Assembly (NCBI GenBank): GCA_002890585.1
Contig: MIQB01000060.1
Span: forward strand, 1 to 13,589
Source: Tannerella sp. oral taxon 808
GTDB taxonomy: Bacteria; Bacteroidota; Bacteroidia; Bacteroidales; Tannerellaceae
Length of the DNA stretch: 13,589 nucleotides
Reading direction: 5' to 3'
The notes under the pieces were generated by a model. The model saw only the letters and a program-made list of their open reading frames with translations. It was not told where the DNA came from and did not search any database. This document shows, one piece after another, positions 8,163 through 12,746 of the stretch (its first letter is position 1; each line of letters begins with the position of its first letter). A program made the translations under genes and the position numbers.

Positions 8163-8215
8163 ATAAAAAAAACCGATGAAGGAATCAGATAATCCATTGA
8201 CTCGCTCCATCGGTT
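8163..8215 (-). terminator. Terminator-like hairpin, minus strand
   Basis: AACCGATG (8171-8178) and CATCGGTT (8208-8215) form a perfect 8-bp stem. On the minus strand it is followed at once by an eight-T run (complement of 8163-8172). The loop is long (29 nt) but can form a small inner GGA/TCC stem. No gene is evident upstream on this strand, so an untranslated RNA from the repeat region could end here. Confidence 0.4.
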
Positions 8216-8281
8216 CGTTTTGTGCAGCTCTCCCGTATCGGTCGGCTACCATTTGGTTAATCACAAAAGTAATACGTTTTT

Positions 8282-8437
8282 CTCAAACATTCCCTATTCG
8301 CTCCATCTATCCCCCCCCTCCCGTCCCCCCCCAAGGGGAGGAGCAACCAAATGGCAGCCTCTCTCAATGGAGTACTACCTCCGTATGAAATGCCCCAAGA
8401 CGCAATCTCAGACGATTAGAGAGACTTTCTTATAGCC
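8282..8437. repeat. 156-bp direct repeat, copy 1
   Basis: Runs from CTCAAACATTCCC to TTCTTATAGCC and recurs at 8473-8629. The copies differ at about four single bases and in the C-tract lengths: here C8, TCCCGT, C8. The tract is followed by AAGGGGAGG, so CTCCC can pair with GGGAG. The repeat also holds GGAG/CTCC and TCTC/GAGA small stems. No credible reading frame. Confidence 0.85.
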
Positions 8438-8472
8438 GGACATGAGAGAGACCAACAAACAAAAGATAATGC

Positions 8473-8629
8473 CTCAAACGTTCTCTATTCGCTCCATCTA
8501 TCCCCCCCCCCTCCCGTCCCCCCCAAGGGGAGGAGCAACCAAATGGCAGCCTCTCTCAATGGAGTACTACCTCCGTATGAAATGCCCCAAGACGCAATCT
8601 CAGACGATTAGAGAGACTTTCTTACAGCC
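8473..8629. repeat. 157-bp direct repeat, copy 2
   Basis: Second copy of the repeat at 8282-8437, offset by 191 bp. The C-tracts here are C10, TCCCGT, C7, so the tracts have slipped in length between copies while the rest is nearly unchanged. This implies a recent duplication or ongoing gene conversion. Confidence 0.85.
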
Positions 8630-8811
8630 TTGCACACTTCATCTTATCATGTGTAAAATCACATCTAATCATCTGTATATCAGTTACATAAGTCATCATA
8701 TAGTGAGTATTATGTTAACCCAAGAAAGGTTGTCTTCTAACTACCGCGCTCGCTTTCGCTCGCTTGGTTACCTTTTTCAAAAACAGTTCTCATTTCTCAT
8801 CACGAAAACAA

Positions 8812-8835
8812 GTTCGATTTGCTCACAAATCGAAC
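8812..8835. other. Perfect 10-bp inverted repeat near the origin
   Basis: GTTCGATTTG and CAAATCGAAC are separated by CTCA. There is no T-run on either side, so a terminator is unlikely. The arm shares TCGAAC and CAAAT elements with the rep iterons about 110 bp downstream, so it may be a protein-binding or cruciform site of the origin. Confidence 0.5.
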
Positions 8836-8876
8836 CCCTTAAACATTAAAAAATCGCCGCTTCGCGCGGTACGTAG

Positions 8877-8898
8877 TTTATAGTTACTTTATAGTACC
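8877..8898. repeat. Tandem AT-rich 11-mers, candidate DNA unwinding element
   Basis: TTTATAGTTAC (8877-8887) is followed directly by TTTATAGTACC (8888-8898). AT-rich tandem repeats beside iterons are the usual form of an unwinding element in iteron plasmids. GGTAC (8868-8872) and GTACC (8894-8898) also form an inverted repeat followed by a T-run, so a weak plus-strand terminator is an alternative. Confidence 0.4.
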
Positions 8899-8946
8899 TT
8901 TTTCTGTGCTTAGAGATCCCTTTACTGAAGCGGGTTCTGAGATGTG

Positions 8947-9009
8947 TCGAACTACAAATTTACGCGCTCGAACTACAAATTTACGCGCTCGAACTACAAA
9001 TTTACGCGT
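8947..9009. repeat. Three 21-bp iterons of the replication origin
   Basis: Three direct repeats with exact 21-bp period begin at 8947, 8968 and 8989, each TCGAACTACAAATTTACGCG plus one base. They lie about 100 bp upstream of an initiator gene of the Rep_3/RepB type, the standard arrangement where initiator monomers bind iterons to open the origin and control copy number. Confidence 0.9.
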
Positions 9010-9056
9010 TTTGAGGTGTTTCTGCACCATTACTTAGAAACTGTATTTTTTTTATG

Positions 9057-9064
9057 TAGTTTTG
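9057..9064 (+). promoter_or_regulatory. Candidate -7 promoter element of rep
   Basis: TAGTTTTG matches TAnnTTTG and lies 40 nt before the rep ATG, downstream of the iterons. No clear -33 element is visible. Confidence 0.45.
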
Positions 9065-9088
9065 TTGCCATTATAAAGCATACAAACC

Positions 9089-9101
9089 GCGTAAATTTGT
9101 C
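9089..9101 (-). promoter_or_regulatory. Inverted partial iteron over the rep leader (autorepression site candidate)
   Basis: CGCGTAAATTTGT is the exact reverse complement of the 13-bp iteron core ACAAATTTACGCG and ends three bases before the rep ATG. In iteron plasmids, initiator dimers often repress their own gene through inverted partial iterons in the promoter/leader, so this is the likely operator. Confidence 0.7.
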
Positions 9102-9104
9102 GTT

Positions 9105-10058
9105 ATGGAGAAAAGAAAGTTGATGCTTGCGCAGGATAACGCAATCACAAAAGCCCGTTACAAGTTCGATCTTATAGAAAAGAGATGTGTCTATCAAATT
9201 CTCGGTGCTATTCGCAGGGATTACGTCGAGACGAATAACAGAGATAGAATGCACTTTGAAAATCTGATTATACGGCTTACACCGGATCAATTAGACAAAT
9301 GCATTGAAGGGGAAAGAAACAGAAGGAAGGTCTATCAATCACTGAAGAAATTGAACGCTAAACAGCTGGAGTTTGAGAATGCAAAAGAGTGGTATGTATG
9401 CCATTTCATCAACTATGCGAGACATGATCGGAAAACAGACACCTATGAGGTAGAAGTATCCAAACTGATTCTTCCCTATTTGGTTGATTTGGTTGATCAC
9501 TTTACGACCTTTGATTTATCAGTGGCCTTGACTTTTTCGAGTCGTTACACGCAGCGGTTCTACGAGTTCTGCTGTATGTATCGTAACACGCAGCAGGCTT
9601 ACTTCTTTATGAGTTTCGATGAACTCCGAGTGACTCTTGGTCTCAAAGACCAATACAACCGTTTCTTCAATTTCAAGAAAAGAGTCTTAGATGTGGCCGA
9701 AAATGAGATGAAGCAATCTTATGAAGATGGAGTTGCAGATATATACTTCACATGGAAGGAAAACAAGAAGATACCTGGACGCATAGACTTTTATGTTCAT
9801 CAGAAGCGAGATGAAAGACAGGCACAAATAGAGTATGATCTAGCGACACAGGCTACCGGCCAAATCATCTCTACGTTAAAGATTTTTTTTCCTCGAGATA
9901 AGAAGTTCGTGAAAAGAGTGCAGACAGCATTAATGATAAATCCTCAAACTGCATTTGAGATTAGAGATAAGATTCAAAAGAAAGTATTAGACTACCCGAA
10001 AAGAGATATTCCGAAAATTCTTCGATATGTATTGCAAGAAGATTTTGGAATGAAGTGA
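9105..10058 (+). CDS. repA: Replication initiator protein, Rep_3/RepB family
   Basis: A 317-aa protein that should bind the iterons and start plasmid replication. The opening MLAQDNAITKARYKFDLIEK and the following LGAIRR segment are typical of the first winged-helix domain of Rep_3 initiators. The middle SRYTQRFYEFCCMYR (about 146-160) and FDELRVTLGLKDQYNRFFNF fit the conserved segments of the second winged helix, where SxRYAxRLYE-like motifs occur. Length is normal for the family. ATG 9105 is chosen because the inverted iteron ends just before it. Three upstream iterons and one inverted partial copy confirm the role. It is the only plus-strand gene in the left two thirds of the window, divergent from the mobilization block. 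Confidence 0.93.
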   Translation: MEKRKLMLAQDNAITKARYKFDLIEKRCVYQILGAIRRDYVETNNRDRMHFENLIIRLTPDQLDKCIEGERNRRKVYQSLKKLNAKQLEFENAKEWYVCHFINYARHDRKTDTYEVEVSKLILPYLVDLVDHFTTFDLSVALTFSSRYTQRFYEFCCMYRNTQQAYFFMSFDELRVTLGLKDQYNRFFNFKKRVLDVAENEMKQSYEDGVADIYFTWKENKKIPGRIDFYVHQKRDERQAQIEYDLATQATGQIISTLKIFFPRDKKFVKRVQTALMINPQTAFEIRDKIQKKVLDYPKRDIPKILRYVLQEDFGMK

Positions 10059-10289
10059 GATCTTTATCTTGAAAGAGCTACATCCATTGTCTAAAGTAGC
10101 ATATGGCTCTCAGGCTATACAATATGCCCAATGACATATGTATCTTTATATATAGATATAAATACATATATCCAGCTGTAATGAATTGCACATGAGAATC
10201 CATTCAGATGGATGCAAATAAAAGTCCTCTGATTTTTCAGAGAGAGAGAGAGAGGAGAGAGAGGAATACATCTCGTCTAAAAAGACGAT
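10059..10289. other. Intergenic region after rep with AT palindrome and GA repeat
   Basis: Holds a near-palindrome at 10141-10158 (TATCT, eight AT bases, AGATA), a perfect hairpin CTCTGA-TTTT-TCAGAG at 10227-10242, a GA dinucleotide run to about 10263 and a small TCGTC/GACGA stem just beyond the toxin gene. Convergent rep and toxin genes both end here, but no hairpin with a strong T-run was found. Confidence 0.5.
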
Positions 10290-10628
10290 CTAAAGACCCA
10301 AATCTGCTATCATGCTTTTAATGATAGCAACGTTTGCAGTTGAATAATCGGATTTATCGTACACGTCTATCAAGTAAACGCGGCCAGTACTTTCGGAAAA
10401 GCAAACGGTGTAAGTGATGATTCTTGCACCGCCTGCTTTTCCTCTTCCTTTCGATGTTATGGCAAAACGTATTTTTCGAATACCACTACCGAGATCTGCT
10501 CCTTGTATGGGATTCTCACTTAGCAAATCGATCAACTTATTAAGGTCGTTCTTAAAAGAACGATGTCTCTTTGCTAAGGTCTTTGCCTCGCGTTCAAAAT
10601 GTGGAGTAACCCTTACTTCAAAGTTCAT
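10290..10628 (-). CDS. RelE/ParE-superfamily toxin of a type II toxin-antitoxin system
   Basis: A 112-aa basic protein starting MNFEVRVTPHFEREAK, the usual first strand and helix of RelE/ParE-fold toxins. It continues with ENPIQGADLGSGIRKIRFAI (about 38-57), a GRGKAGGARIITY core (about 61-73) and YLIDVYDKSDYS near the C-terminus. The K-x-R-x-A-I / GGARIITY / YLIDVYDKS series is characteristic of the Bacteroidetes group of these toxins. RelE members cleave mRNA on the ribosome and ParE members poison gyrase; the sequence does not settle which. ATG 10628 was preferred over an in-frame upstream start at 10688 because it begins exactly at the fold and overlaps the antitoxin gene by 11 nt, the usual coupling. 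It should stabilise the plasmid. Confidence 0.88.
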   Translation of the reverse strand: MNFEVRVTPHFEREAKTLAKRHRSFKNDLNKLIDLLSENPIQGADLGSGIRKIRFAITSKGRGKAGGARIITYTVCFSESTGRVYLIDVYDKSDYSTANVAIIKSMIADLGL

Positions 10629-10851
10629 CGAGAAATGATTTGGCGTCCTTGGCTGGAAGTTTCCCTGCTTCAATGAGTTTAACTTCATTCAGTCCTAAGC
10701 TGATCCGACTAACGATTTTTTCCTCAGCCGTTACAGGAGTCAGCTTAAATGCACCAAGGCGAGAGGTTAGAAGGACAGACTCACCTTGAAGTGCACGAAG
10801 AAGTGTCGCAGTTTGATTTTCCCGAAACTCTCTTACAGATATTACATGCAT
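10618..10851 (-). CDS. Phd/YefM-like antitoxin
   Basis: A 77-aa protein whose N-terminal half (MHVISVREFRENQTATLLRA, then GESVLLTSRLGAFKLTPV) has the Phd/YefM pattern: an initial strand, the REFREN helix, and a Gly-Glu hairpin ending in a hydrophobic strand before a Pro. This half dimerises and binds the operator. The C-terminal half (VSRISLGLNEVKLIEAGKLPAKDAKSFLDEL) should wrap the toxin. An open frame extends 62 codons upstream, but it reads through the promoter, an AT-rich block and a G/C homopolymer, so ATG 10851 was chosen. The last 11 nt overlap the toxin gene. A palindrome in the promoter (10887-10903) is the likely autoregulatory site. Confidence 0.87.
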   Translation of the reverse strand: MHVISVREFRENQTATLLRALQGESVLLTSRLGAFKLTPVTAEEKIVSRISLGLNEVKLIEAGKLPAKDAKSFLDEL

Positions 10852-10871
10852 GGCTATTGTTTCTTTTAATG

Positions 10872-10907
10872 GCAAAGGTAACAATTGATACCAAAATGGT
10901 ATCCAAA
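10872..10907 (-). promoter_or_regulatory. Toxin-antitoxin promoter with central operator palindrome
   Basis: On the minus strand, TTTG (10907-10904) and TACCTTTGC (10880-10872) form a Bacteroidetes-type -33/-7 pair; the 23-nt spacing is slightly longer than usual. Between them lies GATACCA-TTT-TGGTATC (10887-10903), a perfect 7-bp inverted repeat. A repressor there would block the promoter, as antitoxins of this family do. Confidence 0.65.
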
Positions 10908-10933
10908 GCACACATAAAAGATTTTTTCTTTTT

Positions 10934-10975
10934 GGGGGGGGGGGCGCAACTATATATATTGATATATATAAATAT
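10934..10975. repeat. G11 homopolymer next to AT-rich block
   Basis: Eleven consecutive G (10934-10944) are followed after six bases by an alternating AT stretch with TTGATATATA (10951-10975). It lies between the toxin-antitoxin promoter and the terminator at 11053. A similar pairing of G-tract and AT block occurs upstream of traE. Confidence 0.6.
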
Positions 10976-11052
10976 ATTGCAATGTCTTTCTCCAGCAGAG
11001 CGTTCGAATGCCACAGGAGAATCAGGAGAAAAACCAATCATGCCATGATATC

Positions 11053-11080
11053 AAAAAGGCGGGATCTTCTGATCCCGCCT
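11053..11080 (-). terminator. Strong intrinsic terminator of the small membrane-protein operon
   Basis: AGGCGGGATC (11057-11066) and GATCCCGCCT (11071-11080) form a perfect 10-bp, GC-rich stem with a 4-nt loop, followed on the minus strand by five T (11057-11053). It begins 9 nt after the stop of the 37-aa gene. Confidence 0.9.
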
Positions 11081-11088
11081 GAAAAATC

Positions 11089-11202
11089 TTATTTCTCTCC
11101 TGTCCATTTCTTTCCTGACGGCGTATAGGTATAGATCAGAATACCTATTGCAATAACAGCGACAATCAAGAAGGTTAGTACACTGACATCTATTGCTTTC
11201 AT
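11089..11202 (-). CDS. 37-aa single-pass membrane protein
   Basis: A short gene of 37 codons plus TAA. The protein starts MKAIDVSVLTFLIVAVIAIG and continues ILIYTYTPSGKKWTGEK: a single hydrophobic helix (about residues 8-25) followed by a basic tail, so the C-terminus probably faces the cytoplasm. Its ATG lies 5 nt after the stop of the 77-aa gene, and a strong terminator follows its own stop, so both ends of the transcription unit are well defined. This placement is the main reason to believe so small a gene. I do not recognise a family. It could be a subunit of a small membrane complex with the 77-aa protein. Confidence 0.7.
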   Translation of the reverse strand: MKAIDVSVLTFLIVAVIAIGILIYTYTPSGKKWTGEK

Positions 11203-11207
11203 AATCA

Positions 11208-11441
11208 CTACTTCAAAAACTTATTTCCGATTAAACCACATGCAAATGTAGACGCAATCCCTGAAACCATCACGACAAACACCTTTGTCATGGGAATATC
11301 ATTCACAACAAACTGAAGCGCCGCACCTACAATCAAAGTAGTATAAGACACTTTCGACAGACCGAGGAAGAACTTCCCAAGCTCTTCGCGTCTTTTCTTT
11401 TCGCGCTCTTTCCTTTCTTTATTTTCTTTCCATCGACTCAT
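11208..11441 (-). CDS. 77-aa membrane protein (possibly DUF6722-like)
   Basis: The first 22 residues are almost all charged (MSRWKENKERKEREKKRREE) and are followed by LGKFFLGLSKVSYTTLIVGAAL. Two hydrophobic helices (about 30-45 and 52-73) are separated by the short polar turn NDIPMTK. The N-terminus should be cytoplasmic and could contact nucleic acid or the membrane surface. The ELGKFFLGLSK pattern with two helices resembles small Bacteroides proteins that I remember as DUF6722, which have no known function; treat this as tentative. It is the first gene of a two-gene operon with the 37-aa protein. A -7-like element ends 3 nt before the ATG, so the transcript may be nearly leaderless. Confidence 0.75.
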   Translation of the reverse strand: MSRWKENKERKEREKKRREELGKFFLGLSKVSYTTLIVGAALQFVVNDIPMTKVFVVMVSGIASTFACGLIGNKFLK

Positions 11442-11444
11442 ATA

Positions 11445-11453
11445 GCAAACATA
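11445..11453 (-). promoter_or_regulatory. Candidate -7 element of the small membrane-protein operon
   Basis: The minus strand reads TATGTTTGC, a full TAnnTTTG match, ending 3 nt before the ATG at 11441. If used, transcription would start about at the start codon. No -33 TTTG at the expected distance. Confidence 0.4.
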
Positions 11454-11532
11454 TTAAAGGTTATCAACTCATGCTTCTGTATTCTCTTTATTTTATCGGA
11501 TTCCAAGAGGAGGAAGAGTTTTTTACATTTTT

Positions 11533-11813
11533 CTTTTCTCTCTTTCAGCCGACATTTTTTTTTCGTCTTTCCTGTCGGAGTTTTCGTTTTTTACATTGGC
11601 AGGTTCATAGGCGCGGTTCATCGCGTGCAAGGTTTCTGACCTAAAAAATACGACCCGGAGCCTTGCTCCAGGCGTGGAGATTTTTTAGGCAGAACCCTGA
11701 AAGGGCTTGACCTTGCCACAGCCGTAAAGAACCGCGACAGACCTTTGCTAATGAAAAAAACGAAACCTTCGACAGGAAAAGAATAACTGGAGGCTGAAGA
11801 AAAGAGAGAAAAG
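11533..11813 (+). ncRNA. Candidate structured RNA: 281-nt rod-like hairpin
   Basis: Nested pairings run from the ends to the centre: CTTTTCTCTC/GAGAGAAAAG (11533-11542 with 11804-11813), TTCAGCC/GGCTGAA (11544-11550 with 11792-11798), CCTGTCG/CGACAGG (11571-11577 with 11770-11776) and TTTCGTTTTTT/AAAAAACGAAA (11582-11592 with 11755-11765). They continue with CGCGGTTC/GAACCGCG (11612-11619 with 11729-11736), GCAAGGT/ACCTTGC (11627-11633 with 11710-11716), TTCTG/CAGAA (11634-11638 with 11690-11694) and CCTAAAAAAT/ATTTTTTAGG (11640-11649 with 11680-11689). A GGAGC-CTT-GCTCC tip (11657-11669) closes the rod. A CCCT-GAA-AGGG side hairpin lies at 11695-11705. One G-U pair (11578 with 11769) weakly favours the plus strand. 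No long open frame runs through it. I cannot name a known RNA class; a foldback DNA element is the alternative. Confidence 0.6.
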
Positions 11814-11850
11814 CCCCTTATACCGCTCTCCCTCCCTTTAGGGAGGGGCT
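11812..11850 (+). terminator. GC-rich hairpin after the candidate RNA
   Basis: CCCTCCC-TTTA-GGGAGGG (11830-11847) is a perfect 7-bp stem, and AGCCCC (11812-11817) can alternatively pair with GGGGCT (11845-11850). Only CTCTTTGC follows, so the T-run is weak. It directly abuts the 281-nt structure and could be its terminator or its last domain. Confidence 0.4.
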
Positions 11851-11882
11851 CTTTGCATTAGGAATTGAAGAGTAAATCCTTT

Positions 11883-11912
11883 TATATATCAATATATATA
11901 TATTGATATATA
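11883..11912. repeat. 30-bp perfect AT palindrome
   Basis: TATATATCAATATAT and its exact reverse complement form an uninterrupted 30-bp palindrome. It shares the GATATATA half-site with the par palindromes (5158, 6178) and the AT block at 10961, but has TTGATAT where those near parA have TAGATAT. Confidence 0.65.
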
Positions 11913-11942
11913 ATCCTTTTACCTTAGCGTGAAAAGATTGAA

Positions 11943-11969
11943 TCGGAAAGTCCGACCCTCTTTAGAGGG
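11943..11969. other. Two adjacent small hairpins
   Basis: TCGGA-AAG-TCCGA (11943-11955) is followed with no gap by CCCTC-TTTA-GAGGG (11956-11969). The second has the same TTTA loop as the hairpin at 11830. Their role is unknown. Confidence 0.4.
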
Positions 11970-12063
11970 GAATGCCCGGGAAGAAAAAAAATAGAGTGTA
12001 GCTTAAGTATCAAATGGGGAAAGTTTCCTGTCGCTTCCCTTGTATAGAAAAACGGTCGCTTTC

Positions 12064-12125
12064 TTGAACTGCATGATACCACACTATTTGCGGTTCAATT
12101 ATACAGTTCAATTAATTACATTTGC
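12064..12125 (+). promoter_or_regulatory. Recombinase promoter region with repeats, candidate recombination or operator site
   Basis: TTGAACTG (12064-12071) and CAGTTCAA (12104-12111) form an 8-bp inverted repeat, and GTTCAATTA occurs at 12093-12101 and 12106-12114. TACATTTGC (12117-12125) matches the -7 consensus, 27 nt before the ATG. Serine resolvases often act on such repeats upstream of their own gene. Confidence 0.5.
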
Positions 12126-12151
12126 ACCAAACATCGATTTAACGCAAAATC

Positions 12152-12721
12152 ATGATATACGGATATATGCGTGTTAGTACAGACGGGCAAAGTTTCGACA
12201 GCCAAAAGGTATTGCTATCGAAGCATCATTGCGATAAGATCTTCTCTGAAAAGTCATCAGGGGTAAAACCAAGGAAAGAGTTGAACAAGCTACTGGGGAT
12301 ACTCAAAGAGGGAGATTCGCTTGTCGTAACTAGATTGGACAGATTAGGAAGAACGCTGAAAGAACTACTAAGCATTGTCGAGCTACTATCCCAGCGAGGA
12401 GTAAACTTTATATCAGTAATCGACAAAATCGACACATCTACATCGATTGGGCGATTGTTCTTTCATATCAACGCAGCTTACGCCCAATTTGAGAGAGAGA
12501 GATTAGTTTCCAGAACAAAGGAAGGTCTTGATGCTGCGCGCGAGGCCGGAAAGAAGTTAGGAAGAAAGCCGGGGCTAACAGATTCAGCGAAAAGAAAAGC
12601 TGAATACGCCGCCGCTTTATATAAGAATACAACGCATAGCATATCGGAGCTTTGTGAGATCGTAGAAGTCTCCCGTGCTACATTATACAAGTATCTCAGG
12701 ATAAAAGGAGCTATAAGTTAG
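12152..12721 (+). CDS. Serine recombinase (resolvase/invertase family)
   Basis: A 189-aa protein of the small resolvase/invertase class. The N-terminal MIYGYMRVSTDGQS carries the catalytic Ser9. The VTRLDRLGRTLKEL segment (59-72) supplies the conserved active-site Asp and Arg residues, and FERERLVSRTKEGLDAAR (113-130) begins the long helix E that makes the dimer and contacts the minor groove. GRKPGL leads to a C-terminal helix-turn-helix (about 162-183, HSISELCEIVEVSRATLYKYL). Length is normal for resolvases and DNA invertases, and the sequence does not separate these two roles. On a plasmid, resolving multimers is the standard job. The broken PH-domain gene 500 bp downstream makes inversion a serious alternative. 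The gene is convergent with the next one, with a shared hairpin between. Confidence 0.95.
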   Translation: MIYGYMRVSTDGQSFDSQKVLLSKHHCDKIFSEKSSGVKPRKELNKLLGILKEGDSLVVTRLDRLGRTLKELLSIVELLSQRGVNFISVIDKIDTSTSIGRLFFHINAAYAQFERERLVSRTKEGLDAAREAGKKLGRKPGLTDSAKRKAEYAAALYKNTTHSISELCEIVEVSRATLYKYLRIKGAIS

Positions 12722-12746
12722 TCTCATTATAGGCTACGAGTAGTGC

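Larger units (their letters stand above)
7898..9104. other. Gene-free control region between mobilization genes and rep
   Basis: About 1.2 kb without a convincing gene. From left to right it holds the hairpin cluster (7951-8060), an AT-rich block (8131-8150), a minus-strand terminator-like hairpin (8163-8215), two 156/157-bp direct repeats (8282-8437 and 8473-8629), a perfect 10-bp hairpin (8812-8835), AT-rich 11-mers and the iteron origin before rep. The open frames in it contain C-tract-encoded Pro runs or cross hairpins and look non-coding. Confidence 0.7.
11442..12151. other. Gene-free structured region before the recombinase
   Basis: About 700 bp without a credible gene. It contains a candidate structured RNA (11533-11813), a GC-rich hairpin (11812-11850), a 30-bp AT palindrome (11883-11912), two small adjacent hairpins (11943-11969) and repeats upstream of the recombinase (12064-12125). 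The twelve bases GTTTTTTACATT occur twice, at 11519-11530 and 11586-11597. Confidence 0.7.

Noticed and set aside
8052..8264. 70-aa open frame on the minus strand with one hydrophobic segment
   Set aside because: It reads through the terminator-like hairpin at 8163-8215 and the AT block at 8131-8150, and its end crosses the hairpin at 8047-8060. The hydrophobic part comes from the AT block. No promoter or partner gene supports it.
8442..8849. 135-aa open frame on the plus strand through repeat copy 2
   Set aside because: The Pro-rich start is made by the C-tract, whose length differs between the two copies, so the frame is not preserved. Composition is unlike the real genes around.
8947..9009. 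CRISPR-like short direct repeats
   Set aside because: The three 21-bp units are exact tandem repeats without spacers and lie at the origin before an initiator gene, so they are iterons. No cas gene is present.
10227..10263. Terminator for rep at the CTCTGA-TTTT-TCAGAG hairpin
   Set aside because: The stem is followed by a GA repeat on the plus strand and has no T-run, so it is not a convincing intrinsic terminator.
10852..11037. N-terminal extension of the antitoxin by 62 residues
   Set aside because: The extension is encoded by the G11/C11 tract, the AT block and the promoter. The Phd/YefM fold begins exactly at ATG 10851.
11533..11813. Insertion sequence or MITE explained by terminal inverted repeats
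   Set aside because: The pairing is not limited to the ends but continues in steps to the centre, and no flanking target duplication was seen. Foldback DNA stays possible but a structured RNA explains more of the pattern.
11936..11985. Resemblance of GGAAAGTCCG and GCCCGGGAA to conserved RNase P RNA segments
   Set aside because: Only short matches are present, there is no matching second half of the core, and the bases are better explained by two small hairpins.
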